Source: Anas platyrhynchos
Lineage: Eukaryota; Chordata; Aves; Anseriformes; Anatidae
Reading direction: 5' to 3'
Length of the DNA: 64,000 nucleotides
Assembly (NCBI RefSeq): GCF_047663525.1
Contig: NC_092613.1
Location: 955,501-1,019,500 of the forward strand
A program made the translations under genes and the position numbers. Positions 10,229 to 22,400 of the stretch are shown here, one piece after another. The notes under the pieces are model-generated. The model was not told the origin of the DNA. It saw only the letters and a program-made list of their open reading frames with translations, and did no database searches. Each line of letters opens with the position of its first letter. The stretch's first letter is position 1.

Positions 10229-11016
10229 AGTTACCTGAAAGAAAGAAGAGAGGAGAGAAGAAGACAAGAGGGGAGGGAAGGGGAGGGAATAAAAGGAAGG
10301 GAGGGGAGGGGAGGGGAGGGGAGGGCAGGGGGAGGGTAGGATAGGATAGGATAGGATAGGATAGGATAGGATAGGATAGGATAGGATAGGATAGGATAGG
10401 ATAGGATAGGATAGGATAGGGTAGGGTAGGGTAGGGTAGGGTAGGGTAGTGTAGCATAGCGTAGTGTAGCGTGTTAGAGGGGAGGGGAGCATAGGAGAGT
10501 ATAGGGTAGTGTAGGGGATCGGAGTTTAGGGGAGTGTAGGGTAGGATACGGGAGGGGAGTGTAGGAGAGTGTAGGGGAGGGGGGCATAGGGTAATGTAGG
10601 GTAGTGTAGCGAACGGGAGTTTAGGGTAGGATAGGGGAGGGGAGTGTAGGAGTGTGTAGGGTAGGATAGGGGAGGGGAGTGTAGCAGAGTATAGGGACAG
10701 GGAGCATAGGGGAGGGGGTGTAGGGGAGGGGAGGAGACAGGAGGGGAGGGGAGGGGATGGGGAGGAGAGGAGGGGAGGGGAGGGGAGGGGAGGGGAGGGG
10801 AGGGGAGGGGAGGGGAGGGGAGGGGAGGGGAGGGGAGGGGAGGGGAGGGGAGGGGAGGGGAGGGGAGGGGAGGGGAGGGGAGGGGAGGGGAGGGGAAGGC
10901 AGGGGAGGGGAGGGGAGGGGAGGGGAGGGGAGGGGAGGGGAGGGGAGGGGAGGGGAGGGGAGGGGAGGGGAGGGGAGGGGAGGGGAGGGGAGGGGAGGGG
11001 AGGGGAGGGGAGGGGA
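10229..11016. repeat. G-rich pentamer VNTR block, unit 1: (ATAGG)n, (GTAGG)n, (GAGGG)n
   Basis: About 0.8 kb of strand-asymmetric G-rich repeats: AGAAAG/GGGAGG, pure (ATAGG)n at about 10337-10420, (GTAGG)n to about 10447, a degenerate 30-40 bp higher-order GTAGGGGAG region, then about 55 units of (GAGGG)n at 10742-11016. Many runs of 3-4 G could form G-quadruplexes on the plus strand. The minus-strand Pro-Ser-Leu frames are artefacts. This is not telomeric: the unit is a pentamer, not TTAGGG. Confidence 0.95.
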
Positions 11017-11383
11017 GTGCTACCATAAATAAAATTGCCAAATACATGACATTTTGGATCTGGAGCCAAATCTTTGTGTACATGTCCTCTCCGTAGCCCC
11101 ACGTGCTGACCACCCACCCGAATCTATCATACTGTTGGTCAGAAAGAACAGGGAGCATAGGGGAGGGCAGGGGAGTGGAGGGAAGGGAAAAGAGGGGATG
11201 GGGGGGGTGGGGAGCGCTCCCATCAATAAAATTGCCAAATACGATGAAGGAGCAGCAGAGCCTGCAACCTCCAGTCCCCAACATCCTCCAACCACCCCCC
11301 ACTGCTCTGTGGGAAATAGATAGAAGAATCAAGACTGAGGTTTAGCCTGGGATGGAGGTAGTGTGGCGAGGTGGTTTTCTGTT
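11017..11383. other. Spacer with short internal duplication, unit 1
   Basis: Two related blocks: GAGTGCTACCATAAATAAAA then TTGCCAAATAC at 11014-11045, and GAGCGCTCCCATCAATAAAA then TTGCCAAATAC at about 11211-11241, each preceded by G-rich repeats. No gene is seen. The same layout is in unit 2 at about 33456-33817. Confidence 0.6.
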
Positions 11384-11530
11384 TGGTTGGTTGGTTGGTT
11401 GGTTGGTTGGTTGGTTGGTTGGTTTTAAAGTTTTTAAATTCTCACTGTCCTACTTTGTGATCAGTTGACAATAAATTCAATTACTCTTCCCCAAGCCAAG
11501 TCTGTTTTGTCCATGAAGCCATCTTCCAGT
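11384..11530 (+). mobile_element. LTR-derived fragment with (GGTT)n, unit 1
   Basis: (GGTT)n at 11384-11426 is followed by TCTCACTGTCCTACTTTGTG, then ACAATAAATTCAATTACTC and CCCCAAGCCAAGTCTGTTTTG. This resembles the poly(A)-signal region (AATAAA) of the same avian LTR repeat family whose 3' end is at about 6745-6909. It looks like a separate piece of a related element. Confidence 0.5.
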
Positions 11531-11876
11531 CCTGAAATAAGAAAGGAAACAGACCTGCAAGCAACTGTTACACAAGTGCAGGAAGAGTGACAAAGGAGGG
11601 TTTTGAGGCATGAAGTTACTGCAAGGATGCTCTGCTCTTTCCTCACTTCAGGATGAAAAGCACGGCACTAGTGGGTGGTCTGTGGTGGTAGTTGTTTTTT
11701 TGTTGTTTGTTTGTTGTTTTGTCAGCTCCACCCCACAGTATTTTGCTTGTTCTACTTGTTTTGGTGTGCCCCCATTCCCTCCCTCAAGGTAAAACATCCC
11801 TAGGGGCCATAACTTGCTGTTAGCAAACAAGATCTTGCAAAAGAGTGAAGTTAACATGGCACCACCTGCACTGGTG

Positions 11877-11885
11877 TATAAATAG
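11877..11885 (+). promoter_or_regulatory. TATA-box-like site, unit 1
   Basis: TATAAATAG is a full TATA-box match. The open frame that follows has no ATG, so this may be a cryptic or LTR-derived promoter, or chance. The same site is at 34311-34319 in unit 2. Confidence 0.25.
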
Positions 11886-13116
11886 TTCAAATATTTTCCC
11901 TCACTTTCCTGTAACTTTCCTGTAAATTGCTGGTCAGGAGATAACAAGTGGAGAAATTTAGGATAAGAGAGAGAAAGTTGTGTTTCCTATTGCCCTGGAG
12001 TTTCTGTTGGTCTGGCCACGGAAACGGAGTACTCAAAATCCTCAGGACACTCAGTTTATACCAGATTTATCCTAAAACTGCAGTATTTCTAGGCCCTTGG
12101 GATTCTTATCAATTAAAACATACTTTTTCACGCACAGAAGATGCAAAAAAGTGCGTCTACTGCAGTATGCAGACAGAGCCAGTCCTGTCTCTTGATTCCT
12201 TCTGCCTTCTGCCTGAAGAGCAGCAGACAATCGAGTTCTTGTCTTCAGTAGCTACGGCCTTAACCAACTGTGCAGTCTGTCCATTCATACACAGAGGAGG
12301 AAAAATAGCGTGGAATAACTCCTCTCCTTTGTGCTAACAGAGGAGGGTACAGCTTCCTCACTCCAACCCCACCGAGGCAAACCAGTCAGCAGTGCACGCC
12401 AGAGCCTCTGTCTCTTCCCCGTCTCATGATGTGCAGCTGGATCACTCTCCCTTCTATCCCCAGGATCGCTTTCAGCACAGTCACAGAAGGGTCAGACTCA
12501 CAGCTTTAGGAGCCATCAGAAGAGGCTTTCACTCTTCTGCCACCACACCCCCTATACACATGCAATTTCACACATGCAAAGAGACACCATGGATTGGGGA
12601 GTTGCACAGAGAGGAGACCACACCCGTTTGCCTGCCTGCAGTTTGACACCAGTAGGGAGGTAATTCCCATCAGGAGTTTCCATAGAGATGACAGAATATG
12701 GCCCTAGGGTCCTGCTGCTTCTTTCAGCCCTAATTCTTCAAATCCATAGGAACGGAAGAAACCTTCCCAGCCAAGTGCTGCATATCTTGAAGGTTGGAGA
12801 ACCCACAGCCTTCTGCTTCATTTCATTTTAAAGATCAATCCCAATGTCACTCCCATAGAAGTAGTGGAAGCCATCTGGCTGGCTTGGCTTTCTCTCCAAA
12901 GAAGACCAAATGAGAGTTGGTCACGGGTGAGGATGAGCCCTGACAGTTCCTGCATTTTGGTTCTCCTGCAGCCCACAAAGCTCTCACTGCCTTGCCTGAA
13001 TTTGAACCCCTTTGGAACCAAATCTACAGATTATCTCTGTAAATCCAAAACAGCACTTATTCACCATGTGAACAACAAATGCCTGGGATGGTTAACAGCA
13101 CTTAGGTGCAAAAAAG

Positions 13117-13200
13117 AGCCCCCGCAGGAGCAGGCCCCGGGCCGCAGCTGCAGCCATGGAGAGGAGCCCACGGGGAGCAGGGGCAGAGAGGGACCTTGGA
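13117..13200 (+). mobile_element. Rearranged fragment of the LTR-like element, unit 1
   Basis: Matches 6449-6501 (GCAGGAGCAGGCCCCGGGCC through GGAGAGGAGCCC) and then jumps to the sequence at about 6704-6727 (ACGGGGAGCAGGGGCAG), skipping about 200 bp. The junction lies at a shared CCC run with no splice signals, so a microhomology deletion fits better than a spliced retrocopy. Confidence 0.8.
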
Positions 13201-14126
13201 GGAGGGAACTGTATCCTCTTTTTTCATCGGTGCTGAGATTGAGGATCAGGATTTCGTGGTAGGAATTTGTTTAGATGAACCAATTTACCTCCATATGGGT
13301 TTTGTATATTTGTTTCACCTTGTCTTGCAGGACCATCTTGGCTGGGTCTGCAGTGTTGTGCAAAAGTGAAGTTTTTCACAATAAAGAGCAGCTTTTTTGG
13401 GGGGGGAAAAGGCTGAGGTGGCCTTCATCAGAGTCTTGTGACCTGAAAATGCAGAAAATGGGTGCATGGCTGGCTGGATGGGTGGGTGGGAGTTGGGAAT
13501 TCAGCCTTGGGATCAGAACTGGGACGTTGTTGGGATAGGAAATGATCAGTGGGATGGGAAGTGATGATGGGGATAGGAACTCATTGGGATGGGAAAAATG
13601 GGTTTTATTTTTATTGCATTCAATCCACTTTCTTGACTGTGTTGTACAGTATGGCGTTGTTTTATTACTATAAAATTATGATGATTATTATTTAATCTTA
13701 TTAATTAAACAATTTTTATACGTTATTATATTATAAATTATAAATATTAATATTTATTATATTGTTTTTATTCCTTTTCTACCCTATTAAACTCTCTTTA
13801 TCCCAGTGCACTGCTTTGGACTTTAGTTTTCCTTCCGAGTCGTTGTGGATTCACTCCGGATGGGGGGACATTAGTGAACGCCTGTGTGCTTCAGATCCAA
13901 GGTCACCTTTGCCCTCAACTCAAGATACATGTTTGCATCTATTGTCGTGAAACAATGTTAACAACATCAACAAAAAAGTTCCCTACTTGCTAGCAGCATC
14001 CCTACGTTTGCTGGGGTCTGCTCTGTGCATTTTGAAGACCGTTCCATGCTATTCAGCCCCTTCAGGAGGAAATGGATGGTTCTAGGAAAATGCGTCTTGA
14101 CCTGATGCAAAGCTGTGACTCAGCAC

Positions 14127-14330
14127 CCTGCAGCCCCCGCAACCCCTGGCATTTTACCTGCAGCCCCTCAAACAACTCTGATGTTCCCTGCATCGACATC
14201 AACCACTGCGCTGGGACCTGAGGCCCCTCAAACCCGTGTCACTCGCCCTGCAGCCCCTCCAGCCCCTGGCATGTTCCCTGCAGCACCTCGAGCCCCTGGC
14301 ATGTTCCCTGCAGCCACTCCAAGCCTGGCA
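14127..14330. repeat. Degenerate minisatellite (CAGCCCCTNNAGCCCCTGGCATGTTCCCTG-like), unit 1
   Basis: About seven imperfect copies of a 27-33 bp C-rich unit. The plus-strand reading is Pro/Ala-rich (PAAPPAPGMFPAAP), but composition and repeats explain the open frame. Confidence 0.85.
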
Positions 14331-14372
14331 TAGGCCCTACAGCTGGCTGCGGGGACTATCCAGAAATCTGCT

Positions 14373-15276
14373 CCAGAAATACAGTGATGGCAAGGAGCCC
14401 TCCACTTCATGCTTCCTTTTTTTTCTAGCTGGAAGCATTCAGAGTTGTCAACGGAATTGGTTTGGAGGAGTAGGAAAGACAGAATTGCCGGGTTTCTGCT
14501 TTCTCCCAGAAACTATCAGACCACAACATGACAGTTGTCTTTCTTTTACGTAATTTTACACCTGGATCTTTCTCACTTTTATGAGTGTGGGGTATTCCTT
14601 CTTTCTCCCTTTACCTTCCTCTTTCCTTCCTTCCTTCCTTCCTTCCTTCCTTCCTTCCTTCCTTCCTTCCTTCCTTCCTTCCTTCCTTCCTTCCTTCCTT
14701 CCTTCCTTCCTTCCTTCCTTCCTTCCCTCCTTTCGTTCTGTCTGTCTGTCTGTCTCTCTTTCTCTCTTTCTGTCCAGCACTGATTTTATGGCTACGTGTG
14801 CATATCCACAGTGTACAGTTTTCTCCGTTCCGTTTCTTCCCTGAGTCTTGCCCCTCTTCCCTGCAACTGAACAGCATTGCCTTGATCAAGGAAGTGGCAA
14901 CATGCGGCTTACACAGTAAACTGCTGAAATTACAGCTATAACCATGGAGCACAGCTGCCGATCAACACAAGACCACCAATCGCTCACATTTCTAAACTGC
15001 TCGTCACAATTCTTCCGTATGTAGGCTGTGATGCTGCTCATTTCTTAAGCACCCATCCATTTCTTCTCTTCCCAGACCCTCAAGGTGTCCTGGTCAAACC
15101 ACCTCCCTTCCTCTTGCCCCATCTGGCTCTCCCACCTTCCTTTTCCCTCAAGGCTCAACTTTTTTTTTTTTTTTTCAGCATAGGAGCTCCATAGAAGCTG
15201 CTGCTGCCCACCTCCGAGTTGACTAGGGCTGAACTACTGAAAAAGAAAAGAAAATCTATAAATAAGAGTGAGAGAT
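14373..15276. repeat. Array-internal segment X beside core B
   Basis: Starts CAGAAATACAGTGATGGCAAG, passes through ACGGAATTGGTTTGGAGGAG, the TTCC array and TTGATCAAGGAAGTGG, and ends GAGTGAGAGAT where core B begins. It is homologous to 2806-4059 and to both ends of 25193-26940. No gene is recognised. Confidence 0.85.
14623..14731. repeat. (TTCC)n microsatellite beside core B
   Basis: About 27 TTCC units. Shorter than the array at 3320-3513. Confidence 0.97.
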
Positions 15277-15682
15277 ATTCAGTATTTCTCTATGTTGTCA
15301 TTTATTGGTGAAGATGAAAGTCTGCAATTCATGTTCATTACACTAGCATGACAACATGACCACAAGGGGGACTGTCTGGTAGTGAAAAGGAACTTCAGCA
15401 TGGATTAAAAATCTTTGCCTTTCTTTATTCTGAACTGTTTTTCTTATGGCTGCTAGAGAGAGATTCTCTGCCTTAGAAATAAAACTGCCCAGGCTGTTCT
15501 GATAAACCTGTAGGGTTAAGGCACTTCTACCAAAACAGATTTCAAAAGGCAAGAAGTCAAAAAGCAACAATTCAGTAATCTGTGTACGCTTCTATATTAA
15601 GTTTTAAGATCACCTGGTTTATATTTAGTTCACACAAATTAACCAAACATAGCAGCATACAACCTAAGAAAAGCTTAAGAAA

Positions 15683-15688
15683 TTTATT
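15683..15688 (-). promoter_or_regulatory. Candidate poly(A) signal, copy B
   Basis: AATAAA on the minus strand about 0.8 kb downstream of the copy B stop codon, inside the conserved core. An ATTAAA lies slightly upstream near 15803. No transcript evidence is available here. Confidence 0.4.
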
Positions 15689-16497
15689 AGATGCACAGAT
15701 AAAGTGCTGTAACAGAGAAACTTGTGTAAATCTATTCTAAAATAAATAAGGTACAGTTAAACCACCTTTGACTCATTTTAACTCGGAAAGAAATAACCTA
15801 AGTTTTAATCATTTGAATTTTAAGGTCAAGGTGAAATATACCATAACTATAACAGTGGTTGTGATCTGTATCAACTATTTGAGGCTCCTGTTCCTCTTGA
15901 GGTCTCCCAGAAACAGGAAGGCTATTGCAAAATGTATCCATTAGACATAGTTCCTTTTACAGAAACATTTTTGTAATAAAGTCTGGTTGCTCAAATACAT
16001 GTTAAAATATTTAACAAGGAAACAATTTTCTCCTGATCCAGTCAATCTTTTAAACAAGACAATGTATTTTTCCTATGACGCAGCCCACAGGAGGGAACAG
16101 AAGTAAACATCCTCCTGAACTGAAGACTGTTTTGCTTGAAGAACTAAACTATTGCATTATTATATGAGAGCAAGAAATATCCATTTGGGTTATCCCTTTC
16201 TCCAAACATGGTGCCCAGTGATACATGTATTTTTGCCTTAATCTCAAAGGCCCATTTGTCTCCAGGTAAGGTACGTTAAAAAGAGATTCCCTTTAAGCAT
16301 CTTATCACAAGATCTCTTACTGCCTTTCCATCCGGGGAAGCTTGTGTGTTAAACTGCCCTTGGAGTTTTGGATGCTACTAGATTTCTGTGCTCTGTTATC
16401 CATAATTTCAGGCACTTCGGGGCTAACATGGCTGTTTAAGTCAATGCAATAATATTACCAATATATTCAACACTCAGAAGAGTCACCACAGTTTCCT

Positions 16498-19400
16498 TCA
16501 CACACTCAGGATTTCAAATTCTTCTTCCAATTCAAATAGCTTGTCAGTAGATTCAATGAGTTCTGTAAAAAAAGATAAAGAAAAAAATGCTTCTAAAGAC
16601 ATGCCTGATTTTGTTCACTTAAAAAAAAAAAACTTTGAAAGACGCATTCCAGAAAAGTACTTTGTAAGAGTGAAAAAAAAAAATCTGTGCTAGCAATTGT
16701 ATGGCTTGTTTGGATACATGCCTGCTATATATTGCTTGACACTCACAAAGGATAGTTATTCTACCTGTGATTATTCTTTTATTTGCTAACGAGGAACATA
16801 ACATTGCACAATTAGGCTTTTAATCGGTGCCTTACCTGCTCCTGTGGTTGTCACTTCTGGTTTTGTTGGAGGTATGAAAGGAGGCCAGTGTGGCGGGTGC
16901 TTCTGGACCAGCTCAAACATCCGTAGACTCTGCTGCTTTAGAATCTCCTGAGGACAGAATGCTTTCATTTTAAAAGCTGGCTCGGGGGACGCTTCAAACA
17001 CAAAACGTGTCTGCTTAATTGAAAGTGTTTTTTAATTACGCATGTCCATCAGGAAAAAAAAGTCTTTATACAGACATACTGTGAAATCCAAGCACCATGG
17101 TCTCTGTAATACATCCCTAGTTAAAACACATCTGGAAGACAGATCTCTTGAACTGTACTACAAATTATCAGTCTTATCATCTTTTGATATCAGCTTTGAT
17201 ATCTGCAAACCTGTAATTTTGTTTACATGTAGCAAGCACACTAGGAATGTACAATATTTTCTGCTTTTTAAAAGAAAGTTGCTTGCATAGAACTCTCCTC
17301 AAGTTTTCTGTTGATCAATAGCACAAAAGACAGATCTATCAGCTCCTCCAAAGGGGAAAAAAAAAAAAAAAAACGCATCAGATTTTGAAGGACAGGTTTT
17401 GGTCAGGAAAAAAGGTGTTCCTGAAGCCAAACGCTATTCCTCTTCAAAGAGAAGTTACCTTCTGTCCTGTATTTCAGTTATTTACAAACTGTTTTCCTTA
17501 GATGATTTTTTTTTTTTTTAAATAAATGCCCTTAGAGGTTGATGGTACTTTACATTCAGACGTCTGGTGCTTAGCTTAACAGCTGCATGCAGAAACATCC
17601 TCAAGTCTGTTTCCTGTGGCAGCCAGCACCTTCTGTTCTCCCTAGATCAGCAGGAGCTAGAGGCCTGCAGCACTTACAGAATCAGATCTTTAAGATAGCA
17701 GGGACTAACAGTCATAATTAGAACACGCAATCTATTATGTCAAACAATAAAAAAGGATCAGGAAGCAAATCATTGATACATCACTACAATATGGCAGTTA
17801 AACCTTAGTCATTTAGTGAGAATTAGAAGTTAAAAGCAAGTGTCACCCAGTAACACCTTCAAGTGTGGATGTTTACACCCATTTTCCAACTGGCAGGGTT
17901 TGTGGCTGGTAAAGTGCTGAACAATTTCCAATTAGCAATTCAGTAGTATTGCCTTACCCTGATGCTTTAATGCATTCTTCTCCATGGCTCATACAATTTG
18001 TATACAAAGGAAAATGCAAAGGAAAATTTTACAAAAAACAGACAATAAAAACCAGACTTTATAAAGAACAAATCGAGATGCTAAGTTCCCACTCTTACCT
18101 TTTGTACAAGACTACACCGGTTATCAAAATCACATTCTTCTTTGCAAAAGAAGCCCTTAGGGGAAAAAACAAACACACAGAGTTTTACCTTTGCAGATGG
18201 TAGGTATGTGGTACCAGCAGGTAAGGCGGTTTGACCTCTGATACAGTAATGCCCTGTACGATCAGTAGATATAAGACTCCAAATATGTGGCAGCTCTAGG
18301 GAGAGAACCCAAGGGGAGAACAAGGCCCTGCAAACCCCTAACGAAATAGTCAAGCAAAAAATAGCAGCAGCTCCTGTGTGCTCCTCCATGGAGCGCCACC
18401 CAGTTCCTACAGTCCAGGTATCAGCAGAAGCTGAAAACTTGTAGATGATGGACCACCTAAGGAACATTTCCATTCTGGTATCTATACTGAAAATATTTGC
18501 TCTTCATTATGATTTTGTCTGTCTCGTTGCATCATGCCACATTTTGCACAGTTACGTAGTTAAGTATTAAAACAAAACAAAACAAAAAAACTTTCTAAAA
18601 AGCAGCAGTATTAAAAAACAGGTATGTGAATGAATGACAGATACCGGTATCTTTACAGATTGTTTAAAGCTTTAGAAACACATCCCACTGGTGACAACTG
18701 CCAATCACCCAATCACAGGATACTGGCATGGGATCAGATCCAATTTTTCCAAATACCACAGTACCCCCATGACATTTTGGGTGAATTACAAATAATACAT
18801 TTGTATTTGTAATTTGGGGTGAAATACAATAATTCCACTTAAACATTTTCAACTTACGATAGAAAGTAAGTTTAAGTAACTTGTCTAGAGGTGACCAAAC
18901 ATAAAGTAGTGATAGAATAAAACACGTAAACCTGTTTCAGTTCCTTGCTCTGACCATTATAATGCCTCTTGAAAGAAGTAAAAGCTGCTCAGTAAAGAAA
19001 ACAAAGCGAGCTCCTACAGTACAGACAGCTCCCCACTTGCCCTAAGATTCTTGATGTAGTTATGTACAAACTACTATGTGTTGATCACAGAAGACAGCTT
19101 TGTGATCTTGGTTCTGTTCAAGGAGATGCATTGCTGCCCTTACCAATGTAGAGAGACATTACTTTGAGATAAAGTACATGCATTCAAGATTTCCTGACAC
19201 TTACTAAAGCTACTGAAGGGTCCAAATTCATGATCTTCATTCTATGTGGGGCTTCCTGGCAGTGGAAACTCTCATCGTCAACCGTGCCATTTTCTTCTGA
19301 ATCTACAGAGCTTTGAGTGGTGTGAGGGTCCAGATAGATCAGCTCATTGCCTGGATGGGTAAAAGCCGTATGTTAAAAATAAGCAAGTGACATTAATAAG

Positions 19401-22400
19401 CACTTGGTCCAGAACTGTAAAATAGAAATTAGATTGCCATTGCAGTCAGTATAATCTAGACTTTCCAGCTAGGGATTCTTTAAGAGAATCGGAAGGTTTA
19501 GACACAGCGTTTCCCACAGGGTATTTAGTATAACTTCCTATTGTCACCTATTACTGTAATTTTTTGGTTGGTTATGTTCTATCTTTGTCACATACTTTTA
19601 TTTTTCCATGTGAGATCCAGTACTTTTTTTTTTTTTTTTTTTAAATCTCAAGTGTTGTAAACACTAACATTTGACAGATTAAAAGGTACAGGATGTTCAC
19701 AGATGCAATCTGTAATCCCATTAGGCATTCATTCAGAAATTGGAACAAAAAAGCCTAACTAAAACAGGTTAGGTTTTACAAAAGGACAAAATAGGGTTGC
19801 AAAATTTTGGCCCAAAGTGGGGTGAAATCTGAAGGAATGCATTTTAAATTAATTAGAGCAATACTTAATAACAGAAGGTATGCAAAAGGTGAAAAAGATA
19901 CTGCTATCAGAAACAGTTTTGAAATACAAGAAAATAAAAGTGACATTTGACCAATACACTTGTCAAATGCTATCAGCTATTCTCAGTATGTTGCTCTTTT
20001 TGATGTCATCACTTATTTTTACACCTAGCTTTGCTGTTAACTTTCTGCTCCTGTTAAGGATCATCTCATACTGTTTCTAAACTCTTTTAGATATGCTTCT
20101 TCATTTATTTTATTCTATTCTCATCTTTCTTTACTTCTAGAGGTTCACGCTTAGACCCCTTACTATTTCCCCTTCAAAAAATGTTCTCTTTTGATCATCT
20201 GCACATTTGGAATAAGTTTCTTTTTTCCTTACCTAAAAATCCTATGAAATAATAGGCATTATTTGGTTTCCCTCCTAATGCTCCCAAAGACTGTGGCATC
20301 TTAAAGCATTCCTAGGAGTTCAAAAGGAATAAAGGAAATTGTAATTCATTTCTTTACTGACATCACAGATACCCAAACTTATTTGACAGTAACGAGCAAT
20401 GAATTGAAAGAAAACCTTACTTTAAATGCATCAATATATACGGGATTTATGTGATTTATCCCTAGTCGTAGAGGTATAATAAGCAAGAGGGCTTTCCAGC
20501 CTGTGCAGAGTCCTCCTGCCTTCTTGCTTCGGCCAAGAGCACTTCTGTGCAAATGTGCACTGCTGTGGGACGCGCTGCTGCTCTGAGGAGGGCACCAGCA
20601 CATTTTTTCTGCGGGAATAAAACTAGAAATCAGTCAACGCACAGAGGAACACAAAGCAGATCTTCCTCTCAGTAGTGAATTAAGCTAGTTTGCCAGGGAT
20701 CTTTATAGGGCACCCAAGACAAAACGAGCCGGGCATGGCAATTACAGCTATTTAGTAGAAGTAATTCTAGCAGACAGTATGTGCTGGCACGTCCAAGTGA
20801 GACGTTAGATCAATGATTGGGGGATGACAATTTAAGACTGCAGTGACATGTCCTATTAATGTTATTAATAGTGTCAAGCTTTGCCTATAAAACGCCAGAG
20901 AAATGAAATGGCAGCAATGATGACAGTAGAAATTCTTCAAGGAGCTCTTCACATCCAGTGATGTGAGCACGAAGTTGGCATCAGGGATCAAAAAACCACA
21001 ACTGAGTTTGTATGTCCTTCTTCCCTCTTCTTACCCTTGCAAGACAAACCCATGGCCCCCCAAGTATTTGTTCATGTTTAGATACATGCTGGCAAATGGA
21101 GTCAAATCAGAAACTGTTACCAGAAAACTGATGAGGTGTCACTTCCTGATGTCTTCAATGACCACCGTATTGTCCATAGATACATAAACTGCTAATGAAT
21201 TCCATTCATCAAATAAAGCAAGCTTCCTAGAAAACATTAAGGTACTAATTAATATAAACTAGTTGGATCAAAAGGGTAGCTTTACACTCAGAACCATTTA
21301 TTTATTTTTTTTTTCTTAAGAAAAAACATCCTTTCTGCATTTTTTAAAGTCTCCACGTAAGAAAAAGAAAACTTTAAACATTAAATGTTTAATATCTTTA
21401 GAAAAATAGGTACTGAGTGGTACCAGGAAAAACATATGCGCTGCACCATGTGCAAACTGTTTTGTCTTACTGCTAAGTGCAGTGACAGTAACAGTTCAAC
21501 TACATCAAGTTTATTACTTTTTATTGCACTCGACAGTCTCTGCACTGGGTTCTTGCCCAATTGTGTCTTTTCTCATCTGGAAAAGAAAAAAATTCCTATG
21601 CCAGTTTTGCAGATTACTTTTTGCTTAAGAAATTCCACTGAATTCAGTGGAATTACTTCTGCCTGAGCCTGCGTGCACAGCAGAAATGGGGCGTTAAAAG
21701 CTAAATCAGCTAAGGGTTTGGGGCACCAAAACTTCAGTGGGAGACAGCAGCACACAGTTTTATGTCCACTTCTGCAAAATCCAAACCTTTGGGGAAGGGA
21801 GCTACACTCTTAAGCTGCACTGGCAGAATTAGCTGTTTCAAATAAGCCAGAAAGAAATGGGGGTGAGCGTTTCACCATGAAAAACTTGGCCATGAAAGAT
21901 CTGGAGTCCAGGGCATGCTTCAGCTCCCCTCCCTCTTCAGATCATGTGCCTGTTCCAGGGTGTCAAAGACTTGCTGCTGAGCTCGCAGGCCCCTGCCTGA
22001 GGTAAGACACCTCCACGTACCCCTGGAGAACTGAGCAGCCTCAGTTCCTTTCAGTGTGGCTCCCAGACTATGAGGAGCTGCCCATCTTTATCCAGTAGCT
22101 TTTGCTGGCAGAACTGCTGCTCAGAAAGGGAGGAATTGCAGCTCAGTTCCCTCCTCAGCCGAGATGGCTTCTCTCTGATGTTTCACACCACCACTCCGAC
22201 CTACACGGTGGCACTCTCGACCTGCCAGAGCTGTGCCACTGTGCAGAAAGGAATATACATCTGTGGTGTGACTGGTGAGGGCATGCAGACGGCATAGCAG
22301 GAGACTTTCCTGCAGTTTCTTCTCCTCAGGCTCTTCCTTTATTAAAATTTAGAGGTCACCCATTCCCAACTCAGTACCTGCACACCGAGCTGTGGCATGA

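Larger units (their letters stand above)
11531..14126. other. Unassigned spacer, unit 1
   Basis: No recognised gene. It holds a TATAAATAG box at 11877-11885, a plus-strand frame of about 129 codons with no ATG start (11948-12337), the chimeric LTR fragment at 13117-13200, a run of GGGATGGGAA-type words at 13500-13595, and an AT-rich stretch at 13600-13770. The equivalent is present in unit 2 (33965-36559) and absent from unit 3. Confidence 0.4.

Noticed and set aside
10337..10447. Telomere-like GGGTA runs
   Set aside because: The unit is the pentamer GTAGG or ATAGG, not the hexamer TTAGGG, and it grades into (GAGGG)n, so it is an interstitial microsatellite.
10076..11332. Long Pro-Ser-Leu frames on the minus strand over the G-rich block
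   Set aside because: Pentamer repeats give open frames by composition; length differs with array length in each unit.
11461..11530. Possible minus-strand terminal exon (GLEDGFMDKTDLAWGRVIEF)
   Set aside because: The plus strand matches the poly(A) region of an avian LTR repeat, which explains the sequence better.
11948..12337. A 129-codon plus-strand frame downstream of a TATA box
   Set aside because: It begins with GTG, has no in-frame ATG near the start, shows no recognisable domain, and has no supporting splice structure.
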